This document shows, in pieces, positions 19,417 to 30,433 of a stretch of DNA of 64,000 bases. A program made the position numbers and the translations under genes. This stretch comes from Gracilaria vermiculophylla (lineage: Eukaryota; Rhodophyta; Florideophyceae; Gracilariales; Gracilariaceae), in NCBI GenBank assembly GCA_019155205.2, contig JAHNZQ020000308.1, positions 2,783,998-2,847,997 on the forward strand, in the 5' to 3' direction. The notes beneath the pieces are model-generated. The model had not been told where the DNA came from. It made no database searches and saw only the letters and a program-made list of their open reading frames with translations. The first letter of the stretch is position 1, and each line of letters opens with the position of its first letter.

Positions 19417-20772
19417 CTAGCTTTGGTTCTGATAATATTTCGCGAGAACCGCCTCAGCGTCTACACCCTCTGCGGAGAGAACCTCAACCAAGTATTGAGG
19501 GACGCCCATTTGGCGGATTTTCATTTTGACACAAGCTAAGAAAAACATGGTTGTCGGATCGCACACCTTTTGATGCCACTTGTGCCGCAACGCAGGCTCA
19601 ACTGCGCGAAAGATCTCGTAGGCCGGATGTTGTACAAAGGCGTCTCTGAGAAAGTTGTCTTCCCCTCCCCATCCGTGAAATTGGGTTTCAGCGTGTTCAT
19701 ATGCTCCTACAACATCAAAATCACTCTTGTGCATGCAACTCATTCCGTACGATGTATCCCTCCAAAACCCGTTCTGCTCTTCAATTCGCCTTTTACCGGG
19801 AAACAGACTGTAGAAAACAGGAAAGTACACTTGACGACCCTTGATTGAATTAAGAAGACAACTGTCAAACATTGCTGGATATATGTACATGTCAATATCA
19901 GTGATGAAGAGCACACTGTTGTTAGAAACCACCTTAATAGCTTCCCGGATGCATGTCGCTCTAGAGAACTTTGGTCTCGTACATGAAGAAATCTGAATGT
20001 GATTCACTTCTTTACATTCATGAACAAGTCTTCGAGCTGTTGATGCATCCGTTTCATTGTGGCCACAGAGAGAAAGGATGAGTTCTATTTCTTGACCTTT
20101 GGCACGCAGTGAAGCAAACTGATTCAAGAACCACTGAAATCGAACAGGTCTTTCAAAGTATGGTACGATCAAATAAATTTTTTGCCGAGTCTCCTGGAGG
20201 GTGCGCCCTGTGACCGAAACAGAACAGCGGCCATCAAAAGTGTTTTGAAAGGCGAGAACATCGCGACGAATATAGGATGTTCGACTTGAAGAAGATTGAA
20301 TGTGAAGCACATATCTTTTTCCAAAATGGCGATCTAAATGAAAGTAACCAACAGTGTAGTTGTGAACAGTTACAGAGTTGTCGCCCGTAAATCGCCTGAG
20401 GGCATTCTGCGATATCAGTAACATGTCCTGGATATCATCGTCATATGCTTCATTGGGACCACGTAAGTCTAGAACTCTTTCTGTGTGAGGTTCGAAGAGA
20501 TGTCTGGCATAAAACGTTGAAAATGTCCTATGCGGAGCGTTGGCAAAATGGTTCTTGTGTTGTGGGAAGACGTGCGCACAAGCACGAAGCATCGAGCGGT
20601 TCGGTGGATTTGAATCGAGGGAAATGGTGGCCTTCACCGAACGATGCTGAACTACAGATAATGAAACGAGACAAACACCGAGGATGATGATAAACGCAAG
20701 TTTGCAACCACGAGATACTGCTCGACGCGGCCAGGCTATTTCTTTTTTGCTGACGCGTCGTCGTGTTATCAT
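19417..20772 (-). CDS. Chondroitin-synthase-like (CHGN family) Golgi glycosyltransferase
   Basis: From the first ATG (20772) the product is a 451-residue type II membrane protein: a short basic cytosolic tail (MITRRRVSKKEIAWPRR), one transmembrane helix (LAFIIILGVCLVSLSVV) and a lumenal catalytic domain. The domain starts KIYLIVPYFERPVRFQWFLNQF and carries the metal-binding DxD in FITDIDMYIYP (about residue 292) and the HGWGGEDNF motif (about 364) of beta-1,4-galactosaminyl/galactosyltransferases of the CHGN type. In animals this family builds chondroitin. Related enzymes in red algae have been considered candidates for sulfated galactan synthesis. Substrate cannot be read from sequence. No intron seen. 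Confidence 0.85.
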   Translation of the reverse strand: MITRRRVSKKEIAWPRRAVSRGCKLAFIIILGVCLVSLSVVQHRSVKATISLDSNPPNRSMLRACAHVFPQHKNHFANAPHRTFSTFYARHLFEPHTERVLDLRGPNEAYDDDIQDMLLISQNALRRFTGDNSVTVHNYTVGYFHLDRHFGKRYVLHIQSSSSRTSYIRRDVLAFQNTFDGRCSVSVTGRTLQETRQKIYLIVPYFERPVRFQWFLNQFASLRAKGQEIELILSLCGHNETDASTARRLVHECKEVNHIQISSCTRPKFSRATCIREAIKVVSNNSVLFITDIDMYIYPAMFDSCLLNSIKGRQVYFPVFYSLFPGKRRIEEQNGFWRDTSYGMSCMHKSDFDVVGAYEHAETQFHGWGGEDNFLRDAFVQHPAYEIFRAVEPALRHKWHQKVCDPTTMFFLACVKMKIRQMGVPQYLVEVLSAEGVDAEAVLAKYYQNQS

Positions 20773-21950
20773 ATTGGTAGTGAAAATGGTCGTTTCGTGA
20801 AGGCTTGGTCTAAACTTACACGAGGAAGAAGATGAGAGAAGAAGGCAAAGAGTGCGAAAGTCTCGATGATGTAAACGACGGTGGACACAGCAAGCGCACC
20901 ACACGCGTTGTTAATCAAGTGGACTACAATATGGCTAGTGGACCGGCGTAGCCTGCTACAAGGTACAGTGGTTCACGGTGGTGGCTGCTGTGAACTGGAG
21001 CAAAGGCTACGAGATGCTTTCTACCACCCGCATTTTGCTGGGGCGAAGAAAACGATGGCTCTGTGATCCAAAGAAGATCATCAGCTTTGTTGGATGCAGT
21101 CTCGGGAGTATTGATGGCGTTTCGCAAAGCAAATTCTAATACGAAGTGCAGAGCACGCGAATGCCATCATTTTAGCAGTGGCTTCAGCAACGCGGACCAG
21201 ACTGAGTGGCTCGAAGGCACTTCCGAGATACGAAGAGGCCTTTTTGACCTCCCCTGGAAAGAGAAGACTCTTGCGGCGTTCATTCAAAGACGCACTCAGC
21301 CTCGAGGTAGACATACATTGGGGCGTTCTGAATGGCAACCCCCGGGCGAGTGGGCTGAGGGAGCTCAACACTCGCCACAATCTGCAGAGCGGCCTCCAGG
21401 CGGCAGAGCCGCACGCATGCACTCGCAGTCGGGGCTCTCGAGAATGGAAACTCCGTGCATGGCTGAGAAAAGGGATGAAGGAGGCGGATTCGTGAAGGGG
21501 GTAGAATGGAGGAGGCACATGCACACACATTGGGTGGCTGTATTCGACAAACATGCGGCGGAGGCGGAACGGCGTTCTGCGCGCGTGTGTAACATTTGAA
21601 GCGCGCCGCACGCCGCTGGCAAGTCATCACGCGCCTGCCAAAAATGCTTTTCGCACGGACGTGTCATTTGATAAAACCTCGCGGTAGTGGGCGCTGTGTC
21701 CTCCAGTCGTCGCTCATCCCCTCCGCGCCCCCACCCCTCTGGATTGACTTGGTCATTGTTGTGACGCTGCTTCTCGCAAGCGTGTGCGTCGCTTCCGTGC
21801 AACGACTCAAATTGAGCAAGTCATTGCCGCCACGCTCGCTTGCAGTCCTCCGCCTTCTTGCTGTCGTTTTCCGACAGCTTGAATACCCCCCCTCTCACAC
21901 GATTTTCGCTGCGTCTCGTTCTTCGCGACTTCTGCGCCTTGCGAGACGCC
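20773..21950. other. Divergent promoter region, glycosyltransferase and NIPA
   Basis: A 1.2-kb head-to-head spacer. Frames of 100-180 codons occur on both strands around 21063-21630 but overlap each other, lack a recognisable fold and have no consistent codon bias. I consider them shadows. Confidence 0.6.
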
Positions 21951-23105
21951 ATGTCCGACTCGACGGCTCTTCAGGTGTCCGTCGGCACCGCCAAGATGAT
22001 CGGCTTCTTGCTGGCCATCTGTGGCAACACCCTCATAGCCTGCTCGCTTACGCTGCAAAAAAAGGCCCACATTGCCTTGGAATCCGACCCTGACACCCAT
22101 TCCAACTCCGAACGACAGTCCGAAAGCCCAGAAGCAGAACAGCTTGCCCAGCGCGATGTCGACGTCGAGCAACAAGCGTTTGACACCTCATCTCCTCTCT
22201 CGGAATCCCCCAGCTCCTCCGAGCTCCACATCCTGCGCAACCCTACTTGGTGGCTCGGCACCTTTCTTATGGCTGCCGGTGAAGTGGGCAACTTTGCCGC
22301 CTTTGCGTTCGCCCCTGCTTCTCTTGTCGCTCCGCTCGGCGCCTGGAGCGTGGTCCTCTCTGCCATTCTTGCCCATATCTTCCTGCAAGAACATGTCTCG
22401 AATGCTAACTTGCTTGGTATAGCTCTATGCGTCACTGGTGCGTTTTTAATTGGTGCCGCGGGTCCGGACGTGTCAGCTGCGGAGGCGTCGCTCGATGCCG
22501 GTGCTGTGACCAGATTACTTCTGCGAACGCCCTTCGTCATTTTTATTCTCCTCACGCTTACCGCCACTGCGTGTTTGATATATGTGTCACATCACACAAC
22601 GTTGGGGCAAAGGCACATTTACGTTTACGTCGGTGTCAGCTCTCTCTTGGGAGGTGTCACCGTGGTCTGTGCAAAGGCGTTGAGTACTTTTCTGCGCCTC
22701 ACAATTGAAGGAAACTCCCAGTTCGGCAACCTCCTTCCGTTTTTGCTTGTCATCATTCTTGCTCTAGCCATTCTGGCTCAACTCCGCTACCTTAATATGG
22801 CTATGGCCCAGTTTGGAAATGCTCAAGTGATTCCGGTTTACTACGTTCTGTTCACGTCATGTGCGATGACGTCGGGCGTCATCATGTACAGAGAGTTTGA
22901 TGCCCTCACTACGCGTAATATTCCGTTTTTCCTAGGAATCTGCTCAACTATGAGTGGCGTGTTTTTGGTCAGCAAGAGCGTGAAAGCTTCCAACGCAAAA
23001 CTGAATGCGGAGTCCACAAAAGATGGCTCAGGGAGACAATACGCCGCGGTTCCGCTGTCACCCATCTCTTCACCTCAAGGAAGTGGTCAACCCGTGTGGC
23101 CGTAA
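21951..23105 (+). CDS. NIPA-family magnesium transporter
   Basis: The 384-residue product starts MSDSTALQVSVGTAKMIGF and has about nine hydrophobic segments. The NIPA/DUF803 pattern is clear: MIGFLLAICGNTLIACSL, WWLGTFLMAAGEVGNFAAF, FAPASLVAPLGAWSVVLSAI, EHVSNANLLGIALCVTGA, and the late LNMAMAQFGNAQVIPVYYV. NIPA proteins move Mg2+ (and some other divalent cations) across plasma or endosomal membranes. A hydrophilic loop of about 50 residues rich in Ser/Glu/Gln separates helix 1 from helix 2, longer than in animal NIPA. The ATG at 21951 follows GACGCC. The C-terminal tail is short and Ser-rich. It converges on the ALS3/FetB-like gene. Confidence 0.92.
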   Translation: MSDSTALQVSVGTAKMIGFLLAICGNTLIACSLTLQKKAHIALESDPDTHSNSERQSESPEAEQLAQRDVDVEQQAFDTSSPLSESPSSSELHILRNPTWWLGTFLMAAGEVGNFAAFAFAPASLVAPLGAWSVVLSAILAHIFLQEHVSNANLLGIALCVTGAFLIGAAGPDVSAAEASLDAGAVTRLLLRTPFVIFILLTLTATACLIYVSHHTTLGQRHIYVYVGVSSLLGGVTVVCAKALSTFLRLTIEGNSQFGNLLPFLLVIILALAILAQLRYLNMAMAQFGNAQVIPVYYVLFTSCAMTSGVIMYREFDALTTRNIPFFLGICSTMSGVFLVSKSVKASNAKLNAESTKDGSGRQYAAVPLSPISSPQGSGQPVWP

Positions 23106-23326
23106 GCGTAATGTCAGAATTATTTAATTCTTGCCATGTGCAAGTGTTCAGAGCTGTGCTTTGCATGGAAGACTTTACTGCTTTTCGAGGTGGTCGAGAA
23201 CATGCTCCGAGATGTGGTGGACATCTTGCTAGTTGTGAAACATGCGTACATAATCGCGACAGTATTTCTTTCGTAGAACGCTTATTCCTGACTTTGATAC
23301 CAATGTGGTCTCCTGCTCCCTCCTGG

Positions 23327-24572
23327 TCATCGAGTATGAACGGACCCGTACTTGGCCTTGTCTCCCTCAGTTTTCGGATGGGCTTCAGGGTGGGATGACG
23401 GCAACGACCCTTGTACATGTGACGGGAAAGGAGATCCACTGTGTAAAGTTTGAGCACGCCAGTTCCAAAACATCTCGGCAAGGTATCGAACTGATGAAAA
23501 AACCGAGCCTATGCGATTAACTGAATCCCGATGAAACAGCCTCTCCGACCGAATTCTGTGCTGATAGTCGATTAAAACACGGATCGTGAGGAAGGACGCT
23601 GATAAAGTCGAAATAGTTGCCGTGCCAGCTGCCACGTACATAATAACGAGCTGGTATTTGGCAGCAGTGCTTGGTGGAGTGCCGCCAATAATCTACGCGG
23701 TGAAGTCGGTTGGACAGCGCCAGAATTACATATGGTCAGTACTGTCTGTTCGTGCAGCATATGCTGTAAACCGCGAAGAGTGTAGTTGCTTCTACGAACC
23801 TGTCCAGTCATCATGCCTGGTAAGGCACGTCGAATTGAGCACGCAGATAAAATTGTCAGTGAATTCTTGGGGGACGCAGGGTAGTAAGGATATTAGTGGC
23901 GGTTGACGAACCTGGAATGGCGACCAGACCTGCCACACTCATCATGTTAAGGGTCGGAGTCAAACCAAGCTTGATGCTAGATTTGATGACGTGCATCGAG
24001 GCTTCCCAGCGAGTTGCGCCCATGGCAAGGAGTAGTTCAACGTCATGTTTATGTTCGGCGAGGTTGGTCACGATGGCAGATACGGCAACACTCACTGCGC
24101 TCATTGAGTTTCCGGTTATCATGCCTACGACGGGTATAACATATTGAGCGTCCAAGCCAACAGGTACAACTACTGTGAAAGTGAAAAGGGCGAAAAGAGA
24201 GACAGTGGTAGCAATGCAAACAAAGCACACGAGGAATAAAGCGTCAAACATATATGGCGGCCTCGATGATGCCTCGACGGCTGCGACAAACATCATAAAC
24301 ACGACATATGCCAATACCAACGGGGGTTTGTTGTACTTGATGATAGGGACAAGGACCAGGCCTAGAGCGCTGAGTTGCACAAAACAACGGATGGCTCCTA
24401 CTCCAAGCTGCTTCTCAATGTCCAGAGATAAACGACGGCTTGTCAAAAGGACGAGTCCAAGCGAAAATAACAAGAAGGAGAGCTGTAAGTATGACAACTC
24501 GACGACGCCGTTCGTGGTCAACGCCTCAGAGGAATGCTGGGCAGCTTCGATGGTTTGTAGCAACAAAGGCAT
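23327..24572 (-). CDS. ALS3/FetB-like (UPF0014) membrane permease with microexon
   Basis: Three exons are reconstructed: 24572-23912, a 17-nt microexon 23816-23800, and 23692-23327, giving 347 residues. Exon 1 encodes several membrane helices with ELSYLQLSFLLFSLGLVLL, RCFVQLSALGLVLVPII, VVGMITGNSMSAVSVAVS and GLTPTLNMMSVAGLVAIPG. The family then requires GMMTGQI(L/I)GG: the microexon supplies MMTGQ and exon 3 continues IIGGTPPSTAAKYQLVIMYV. Introns are 95 and 107 nt; both have GTTCGT donors and end in CAG or TAG. UPF0014 permeases include bacterial FetB (iron export) and plant ALS3/STAR2 (UDP-glucose transport, aluminium tolerance); substrate here is unknown. The ATG at 24572 is the first true ATG. 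About 45 residues at the C-terminus have no family counterpart and may include unspliced sequence. Confidence 0.85.
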
Positions 24573-25536
24573 GTTGTTGGAGGGAATTGTAGACTCTTCC
24601 GTAACACAACAGGCCGGAGGAATGAGCGTTTCGAGCCTCTGGCGGGGATGAACGTTTTGTGTTGGGCAAGCTTGAATCGACCCAGCGGGTTCGGCGGGGA
24701 TTGATAGTGGTGGATCACCCACCTCGCATGAAGTATATCTCACGAACTCGATAACTCGAGCAAAACAGGTTCTCTATTCTTCATACCCTTGTACATGGAA
24801 TGCTGCACAAATCGAGGCGGGTTTGCTCTCAAAGATCGAATATTTTTCAACTGCTTTTCGCTGCGGGGAGCTTGGCAGTCACACGTTGTGACGCCAGTTG
24901 CGCGTGACCAGAGCGCCACGACGGCGAGCCAGCCGTCACGACTGTTGATAACGTCAGTTTTCTATTAAAATTCGACATGTTCTGGTCCCATGCCGTCAAC
25001 ACGTGTACGCGTGTGGAAGGGGAGTCTGCCACGGCGGCCGGTGGCGCAGCCTGTGACCGGCGTGCGGACGTTTTGGCGCGGCGACGCGGCGGGGCGGCGG
25101 TATTAAGCCGCGGCGGCGTGTGCGTGTTTGTTTAACGCCGACGCGGGTGACTAACGCAGACCGGCGGGCGGGCGAGCAACCCCTCCGTGTCGAATTGGCT
25201 TAAAGTTTCGTCGTGCTTGGTTAGAGGCCGCCCGCGGCCGTGCTCGGTACAGCCGCGTTCACTGCAATCTGGCCTTCTCTGCTTAGGTCTACCAACTGCG
25301 ACGGTCCGGCCACTTGCATCGCCGTCCATTACTCCTGCTCGACGACGGTGGGCCCCAACCTGCTGCACACACGTTCGGTCGCATTCCTACACGAAATTTC
25401 ACCCTCCCCCCTGTTCAACACCTGTCAACAATCGTGCATCCCCCCTTCTCCTCGCCTTCATTCCTCTTCACTCACACGTTTCCTTCCCCTGTCCCGGTTT
25501 TTGGCCAAGCCATCTTGTACACGCGTCAATTGAACG
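24573..25536. other. Divergent promoter region, ALS3-like and ZRF1
   Basis: A 964-bp head-to-head spacer with a CpG-rich core near 25020-25130 (GGCGGGGCGGCGG words). An E2F-like site TTTTGGCGCG lies at 25071-25080. CT-rich DNA precedes the ZRF1 start. No gene seen. Confidence 0.6.
25071..25080 (+). promoter_or_regulatory. E2F-like site in CpG-rich promoter core
   Basis: TTTTGGCGCG matches the E2F/DP consensus TTTSSCGC. It is about 460 bp upstream of the ZRF1 ATG and 500 bp upstream of the ALS3-like ATG. A single short match is weak evidence of function. Confidence 0.3.
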
Positions 25537-27468
25537 ATGGCCCGCATTCTCTCTCGCATGAAGCAAGCCCCTGTTCTCTGCCTGCCTCCGGCCACCGGCA
25601 CGTTGCCGGAACAAGGCGGCATCGTTGTATGTTCTCCCGCGACTCCTATCGCAAAGAATGTCGAGCATGCCGGCCACTGCTATCAGCAGAAACTCATCAG
25701 GACATACGCCCTCAATGCTTCCGATCAGTGCAGTGACTCGCAGTCCAGTTCTACCGAGGACAAAGAGAAAGATTCCGAGTCGGCCCGACCTCAGCGCCCA
25801 GACTCAAAGGATGCCGTCAAGACCCTAGCATCCAAAATGGCTATTGGTAGCGACGATCTCTATGAACTGCTTGAGCTGGGCCACAAGAGATGGCATGCCA
25901 CTGCAGATGACATCAAAAAGAGTTTCCGTCGAATTAGTCTCATATATCATCCTGACAAGATCTCACATCAGGGAGAAGAGGCACGTCTCAACTCGGAAAC
26001 TCATTTCAAGGCCGTCAAAAAAGCGTACGAAGTTCTGTCGGACAAGAAGAAGCGCGCAGCTTATGACTCAATTGATGATGTAGATGATTCCATTCCCTCC
26101 GAGAAAGATGCAACCGCCTCCCCAGCCGTGTTTTACGACAAGTTTGGAAGCTGCTTTGCTATCAACGCCAGATGGTCCGTGTCTAATCGAGTGCCTGAAC
26201 TGGGTGATGATAACACTGCCCTTGAAACTGTGCACAAGTTTTACGACTTTTGGTATTCATTCAAGTCGTGGAGAGACTTCTCGTTTGATCTTGAGTACGA
26301 CACAGACCAGGCCGAATGCCGGGAAGAGAAGAGATGGATGGAGAGACAGAATGCGAAACACATTAAGTCGCGAAAGTTGGAAGAGAATGCCCGCATTCGC
26401 AAATTGGTGGATCTTGCCTTCAAGTATGACCCTCGCCTGAAGCGAGTCAGAGAAGAGAAGAAAGCAAAAAAGAACGCTCAGAAAGCTGAGAAACAAAAGA
26501 AGGCGGAGGATCAGGCCCGGTTGATGCGGGAAAAGGAGGAAAAAGAGCGTCGCGAAGCAGAGAAAAAAGCAGCTGAAGAAAAACTTCGCCGACAAGCTGC
26601 GAAAAAAGAAAGAGAAGCTGCGAGACAGAGACTGCGAAAAGCTCGACAGCGCTTGCGTGCGATTGCTCGAGCGGCTGACTTGATGACCTCAGATCGATGC
26701 CTCGAGGCGGTCGAAAGAATGTGCGCAAAAGGAAACGTGGAGAGCATTGATTCAATCACCCAAGCTGTCGAAACAATTGAGGAGGAAGGGAAAGACGTGC
26801 AGGAGCGAGCCCTTCGTGCTATTGAGCGAGCTTTGCTTACCCCACTTCGACCTTCGTCGTTATCCGCTCTCGAAAGCGACCATGACGTTGACTCTGCCAG
26901 TAATGAAGAGTCTCTGAAAGTGCCTTCAAATTCGAAATCGGAGGTGTCGGTCAATCTCAAAGTCAGTGAAAGCGCTTCGGCGAGAGCAAGACCATGGACG
27001 CAGGATGAACTCTCGCTGCTTTCTAAGGCAGTGGCAAAGTACCCGGGAGGAACTATCCAGCGCTGGACCAGAATTTCTGAATTCTTGGGAACTCGATCAG
27101 CTGACGAAGTGTTACGTAAAGTGAGCGAAAACCGTCCCTCCAAAATCCGGGCATCCGCTGCGCAGGAAGGAAGGGTTCCACAGCAACCATCTGCATTTGA
27201 CCGTTTTCAGGAGAAGAAGAAGGGAAATCCCGTCATTCCTCAGAGCAAATCGTCAAGTTCAGTCCGAGCCTCTCAGCCGCCGAACAAACTGCAGTTCACA
27301 CCCAAGCAACAGTCAATGTTTGAAGCTGCTCTCAAGAAGCACCCAGCCAGCGATGGTGATGCGCGATGGGAAAAAGTATCTGCGTCAGTAGGCCGAACTT
27401 CTGAAGACTGCAAAGAACGTTTTCAAGAGCTCATTGCTTTTTACAGATCACGGAAAACATCAACATAG
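25537..27468 (+). CDS. DNAJC2: ZRF1/zuotin (DNAJC2), ribosome-associated J-protein
   Basis: The 643-residue product has the full ZRF1 layout: a J-domain (about 105-175) with HPD at 138-140, the zuotin homology region (FYDKFGSCFAINARWS, FYDFWYSFKSWRDFSFDLEYD), a highly charged Lys/Glu helix, then two SANT/Myb domains at the C-terminus (RPWTQDELSLLSKAVAKYPG near 485 and FTPKQQSMFEAALKKHP near 595). Zuotin binds the ribosome exit tunnel with an Hsp70 partner to help nascent chains fold. The SANT domains, absent from yeast zuotin but present in animals and plants, also allow a chromatin role. The ATG at 25537 is the first in frame; the N-terminal 100 residues are not conserved. Intronless. Confidence 0.93.
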   Translation: MARILSRMKQAPVLCLPPATGTLPEQGGIVVCSPATPIAKNVEHAGHCYQQKLIRTYALNASDQCSDSQSSSTEDKEKDSESARPQRPDSKDAVKTLASKMAIGSDDLYELLELGHKRWHATADDIKKSFRRISLIYHPDKISHQGEEARLNSETHFKAVKKAYEVLSDKKKRAAYDSIDDVDDSIPSEKDATASPAVFYDKFGSCFAINARWSVSNRVPELGDDNTALETVHKFYDFWYSFKSWRDFSFDLEYDTDQAECREEKRWMERQNAKHIKSRKLEENARIRKLVDLAFKYDPRLKRVREEKKAKKNAQKAEKQKKAEDQARLMREKEEKERREAEKKAAEEKLRRQAAKKEREAARQRLRKARQRLRAIARAADLMTSDRCLEAVERMCAKGNVESIDSITQAVETIEEEGKDVQERALRAIERALLTPLRPSSLSALESDHDVDSASNEESLKVPSNSKSEVSVNLKVSESASARARPWTQDELSLLSKAVAKYPGGTIQRWTRISEFLGTRSADEVLRKVSENRPSKIRASAAQEGRVPQQPSAFDRFQEKKKGNPVIPQSKSSSSVRASQPPNKLQFTPKQQSMFEAALKKHPASDGDARWEKVSASVGRTSEDCKERFQELIAFYRSRKTST

Positions 27469-30433
27469 TCTTAAACGACAGCGCAAATTGCAACTATTTT
27501 GGAGCTCTGAAGTTCTCTTCGATTTCAAGCTGCGGGGTTTGTAAATATTGTGTTGGAGATTCGCCCATATTCGATACAGTGTGCAAGAGTGCCGCAAAGA
27601 AGTATTATTCCAATGCGTACATGTCCCCCTACGTTCCACCGAAATGTGGTCTCTGATGTGCGACAGAGCTCTAGAAATTATTGCCTGTGGCTGCGGTGCC
27701 TACAAATCCATGTGATATGTATTAGGAATATGGTTGACTCCAGATAATTTTTTCAATCTTTTGGGGGAATGTGTACGTATGTAACGAAGTTTCCGATTAT
27801 ATGCAATCTTTATCGTGAAGATAACCATTGCATGAGCCACGAGGAGTATTGAAGTTGCTTTTCAGAGATATACACCGTCGAGATGCCCTAGTTCAATTTT
27901 TTACGCAACAGCTATCAACTGATGTTCACTCGCAGTACATTATTCCAATCCCGTCGTAGTTTTCTAGCATGTATTATCATCAGTCGTAAATATTAGTCAC
28001 AGACTGAGGCCCGTTCTTCACACTGAATGTTTACTAGCTAGGAGACGAAAATTTCAGGGTCTTCGGAGTGGGCCAAAGCGGTAGGCAGGAGGGGGTGGGG
28101 GCCTGGAAATGTATTTCCTTCAGGTATTCCTTATCATTTAGATGACCCAACTTCAGCGACCATTGGCTACTCATTTCGGGCATTGGCAAAAGGGTTCTCT
28201 GGATTTGATTGGGTTCATCACGTTTGGCACCAATGAATCGTCGAGAGACTTTCGTAGCTTCAGCCCCATATTCTTAGTCGATTTCTATCAATTTTATGCA
28301 CGTCCGCAGACAACTGCGGCCTCGGACCGCGAGTTCTATGAAAGAGGCCATTTCTTTTGTGTTATTCTGATAGATTAGCAAAGCGAAGTGAGTTTACGTC
28401 AAGTATGTTTCCGCTCAGCTTTGTGACTTTTGTGCTCTGACTGGCTGAATGTTCGCAAGGATCTTAAATGGGTCACAGAAGAGTATTCGTTCACTGAGAA
28501 TTACCGTGTTTTTGAGTACTTGATCGTAAAGCATCGTTTTATCCGGAAGACATTCGAGGATTCATTACGAATATTAAGCGGGTGGCTTGTATTGATGAGA
28601 ATAGGATTCACAATTTCGATAAAAGTATGTCTATTTCGTTGGAAGGTTTCTCCTTGACGTGCAGAAGAGACGTCACCCGTTTTTTTTTTGACATTGTATC
28701 CCGGTCTACACGAACTCCCATCTTTTTCGATTGTTCAACGTAAATCCCCTACTCGCGCTGCCATCGTTCCGGAATGTTTTGAACCTGAAAATCGGATTCA
28801 GAGTATGTACCCATCACGTTTTCTTCTCTCCCCATCGATCTTTTTTACTCTGCTCCCTTTTTATTAAATAGGTTCGTCAAAGAAATGAGGTTTCCCCCGA
28901 AACTCGTGAGATCTATCATAAGATAGGTCATCTCTAAGCTGGGTAGTCCACTCAAATTACGAGTAAAGATATGAGATAATGCCTCATGATAACATCAATG
29001 AAGAACATAATCTATTACAAGGATGAAAAAGTTACAGTTGCTTCTTGGAAATGTGTGGCATATTAATTTGATTCAAACTAAATACAAGAAGCAAAAGAAG
29101 AAATGAATATAAGAAGTAACAGGTATGCTCACATTTAAGAATATAATAGAGTGCAATATGTCTCTGTCGGTGCTCATAACAAATCCTCGCATCAAAGCAA
29201 GAAATTGGTGCAAGTTATTGTCTGTCATCATACTCTGAGGTATCTTGCCAAAACTATTTGATGGCAATGGAAGCATCAACCAGTGAAAGATTTTGATACA
29301 AGATGAGGGATGAGAACATCTTCCGAGAACATGACTTTGTCGTCACACAATGGAAACAAAAGTTCATCCCCACACATTCGAAACCCCGCGTGCAACCTAC
29401 CATATCTGTATAGCTTCACTCATTCAATCAAAAATTACAAGCCAGATCGCTAAACGGTATCCACGTCTCGCCCAGTCCGCCGTAAATATACTGATGCAAA
29501 TGAACATCACAGCAAACATGCATATCGCAAGTGCAACAAAGAACAGGATAGCTGTACATAAGTAGAAATCGTATACACGCTCATGCTCTCAGTATACCGT
29601 GCAAAAAAATACTCGCTGGGGATGAATATGTGAGATGTGACAGGAATCACTCCAATACAAAGGCAGTCGTAGAAAAATAGAACATCGTTCACTGCACACC
29701 TCGTTATCAAAGAGCTGTGCTGTAAATCGGATGAAGCCGTCCTCTCGAAGGAAGGGTACATTTCTCTGTTCCAATGGCTTGTAGGTGAATCTGGTTGCTC
29801 GAAAAGGGTTCTAAGGATAATTTCTTTTCGGCAACCAGTCAATTCGGGAAACGGTGGCCACCACATCTTCCGAATATAAGAACATAATAATAGAAATACA
29901 ATGAAAATAACGTAGTGCTCGGTGGGAATTTCTTCGGATGTGTCTTAGCCGTAGAGTCCTCGGGTAAATACATCCTATCAGTGGGTGAGCTTGACGGATC
30001 GTGCAAAACGCTCGAGATTACTTAGACCGATATTTGATAGGCGTTGAATAGTTAGGTATCCCTCCCGTTGATCATATTGCTGAAAGTGGAGACACAAATG
30101 GCATTGATAAGTATGACTGGTCCATTCTGGACAACATTTCCGAGAGGCATATAGTTCGGGGTTCAACATAAATTCATCCATGCAGATATATATGCAGTTC
30201 GTTCATGCAATGTATGTGCTTTGTAGCACAGTGAGGGAGATGATTTGAGAACGCATAGGATACGAATACGTCTTGTCAAGTTGACTCCTGCGTCGACTGC
30301 GATTCATATTCATAGCGAACATGATTCAAAGGCTCCCTGGCATCTCGTTTCTACACCGCTGCCAATTTGAGACACGCGCAATATATTTGCAGGTGGCTTG
30401 GAAGCTAGTATGTTGTTGTAGAGATTCAGTCAT
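27469..30433. other. 3-kb gene-free, AT-richer stretch
   Basis: No frame over 120 codons and no family recognised. Short frames (for example 28142-28378 +, 28430-28657 +, 29507-29866 -) have mixed composition and no partner exons I could join. It lies next to the transposase-derived gene and may be decayed mobile-element DNA, but I could not find terminal repeats. Confidence 0.5.

Noticed and set aside
21063..21630. Overlapping frames of 105-178 codons on both strands between the glycosyltransferase and NIPA
   Set aside because: They overlap on opposite strands, lie in a likely divergent promoter and show no domain.
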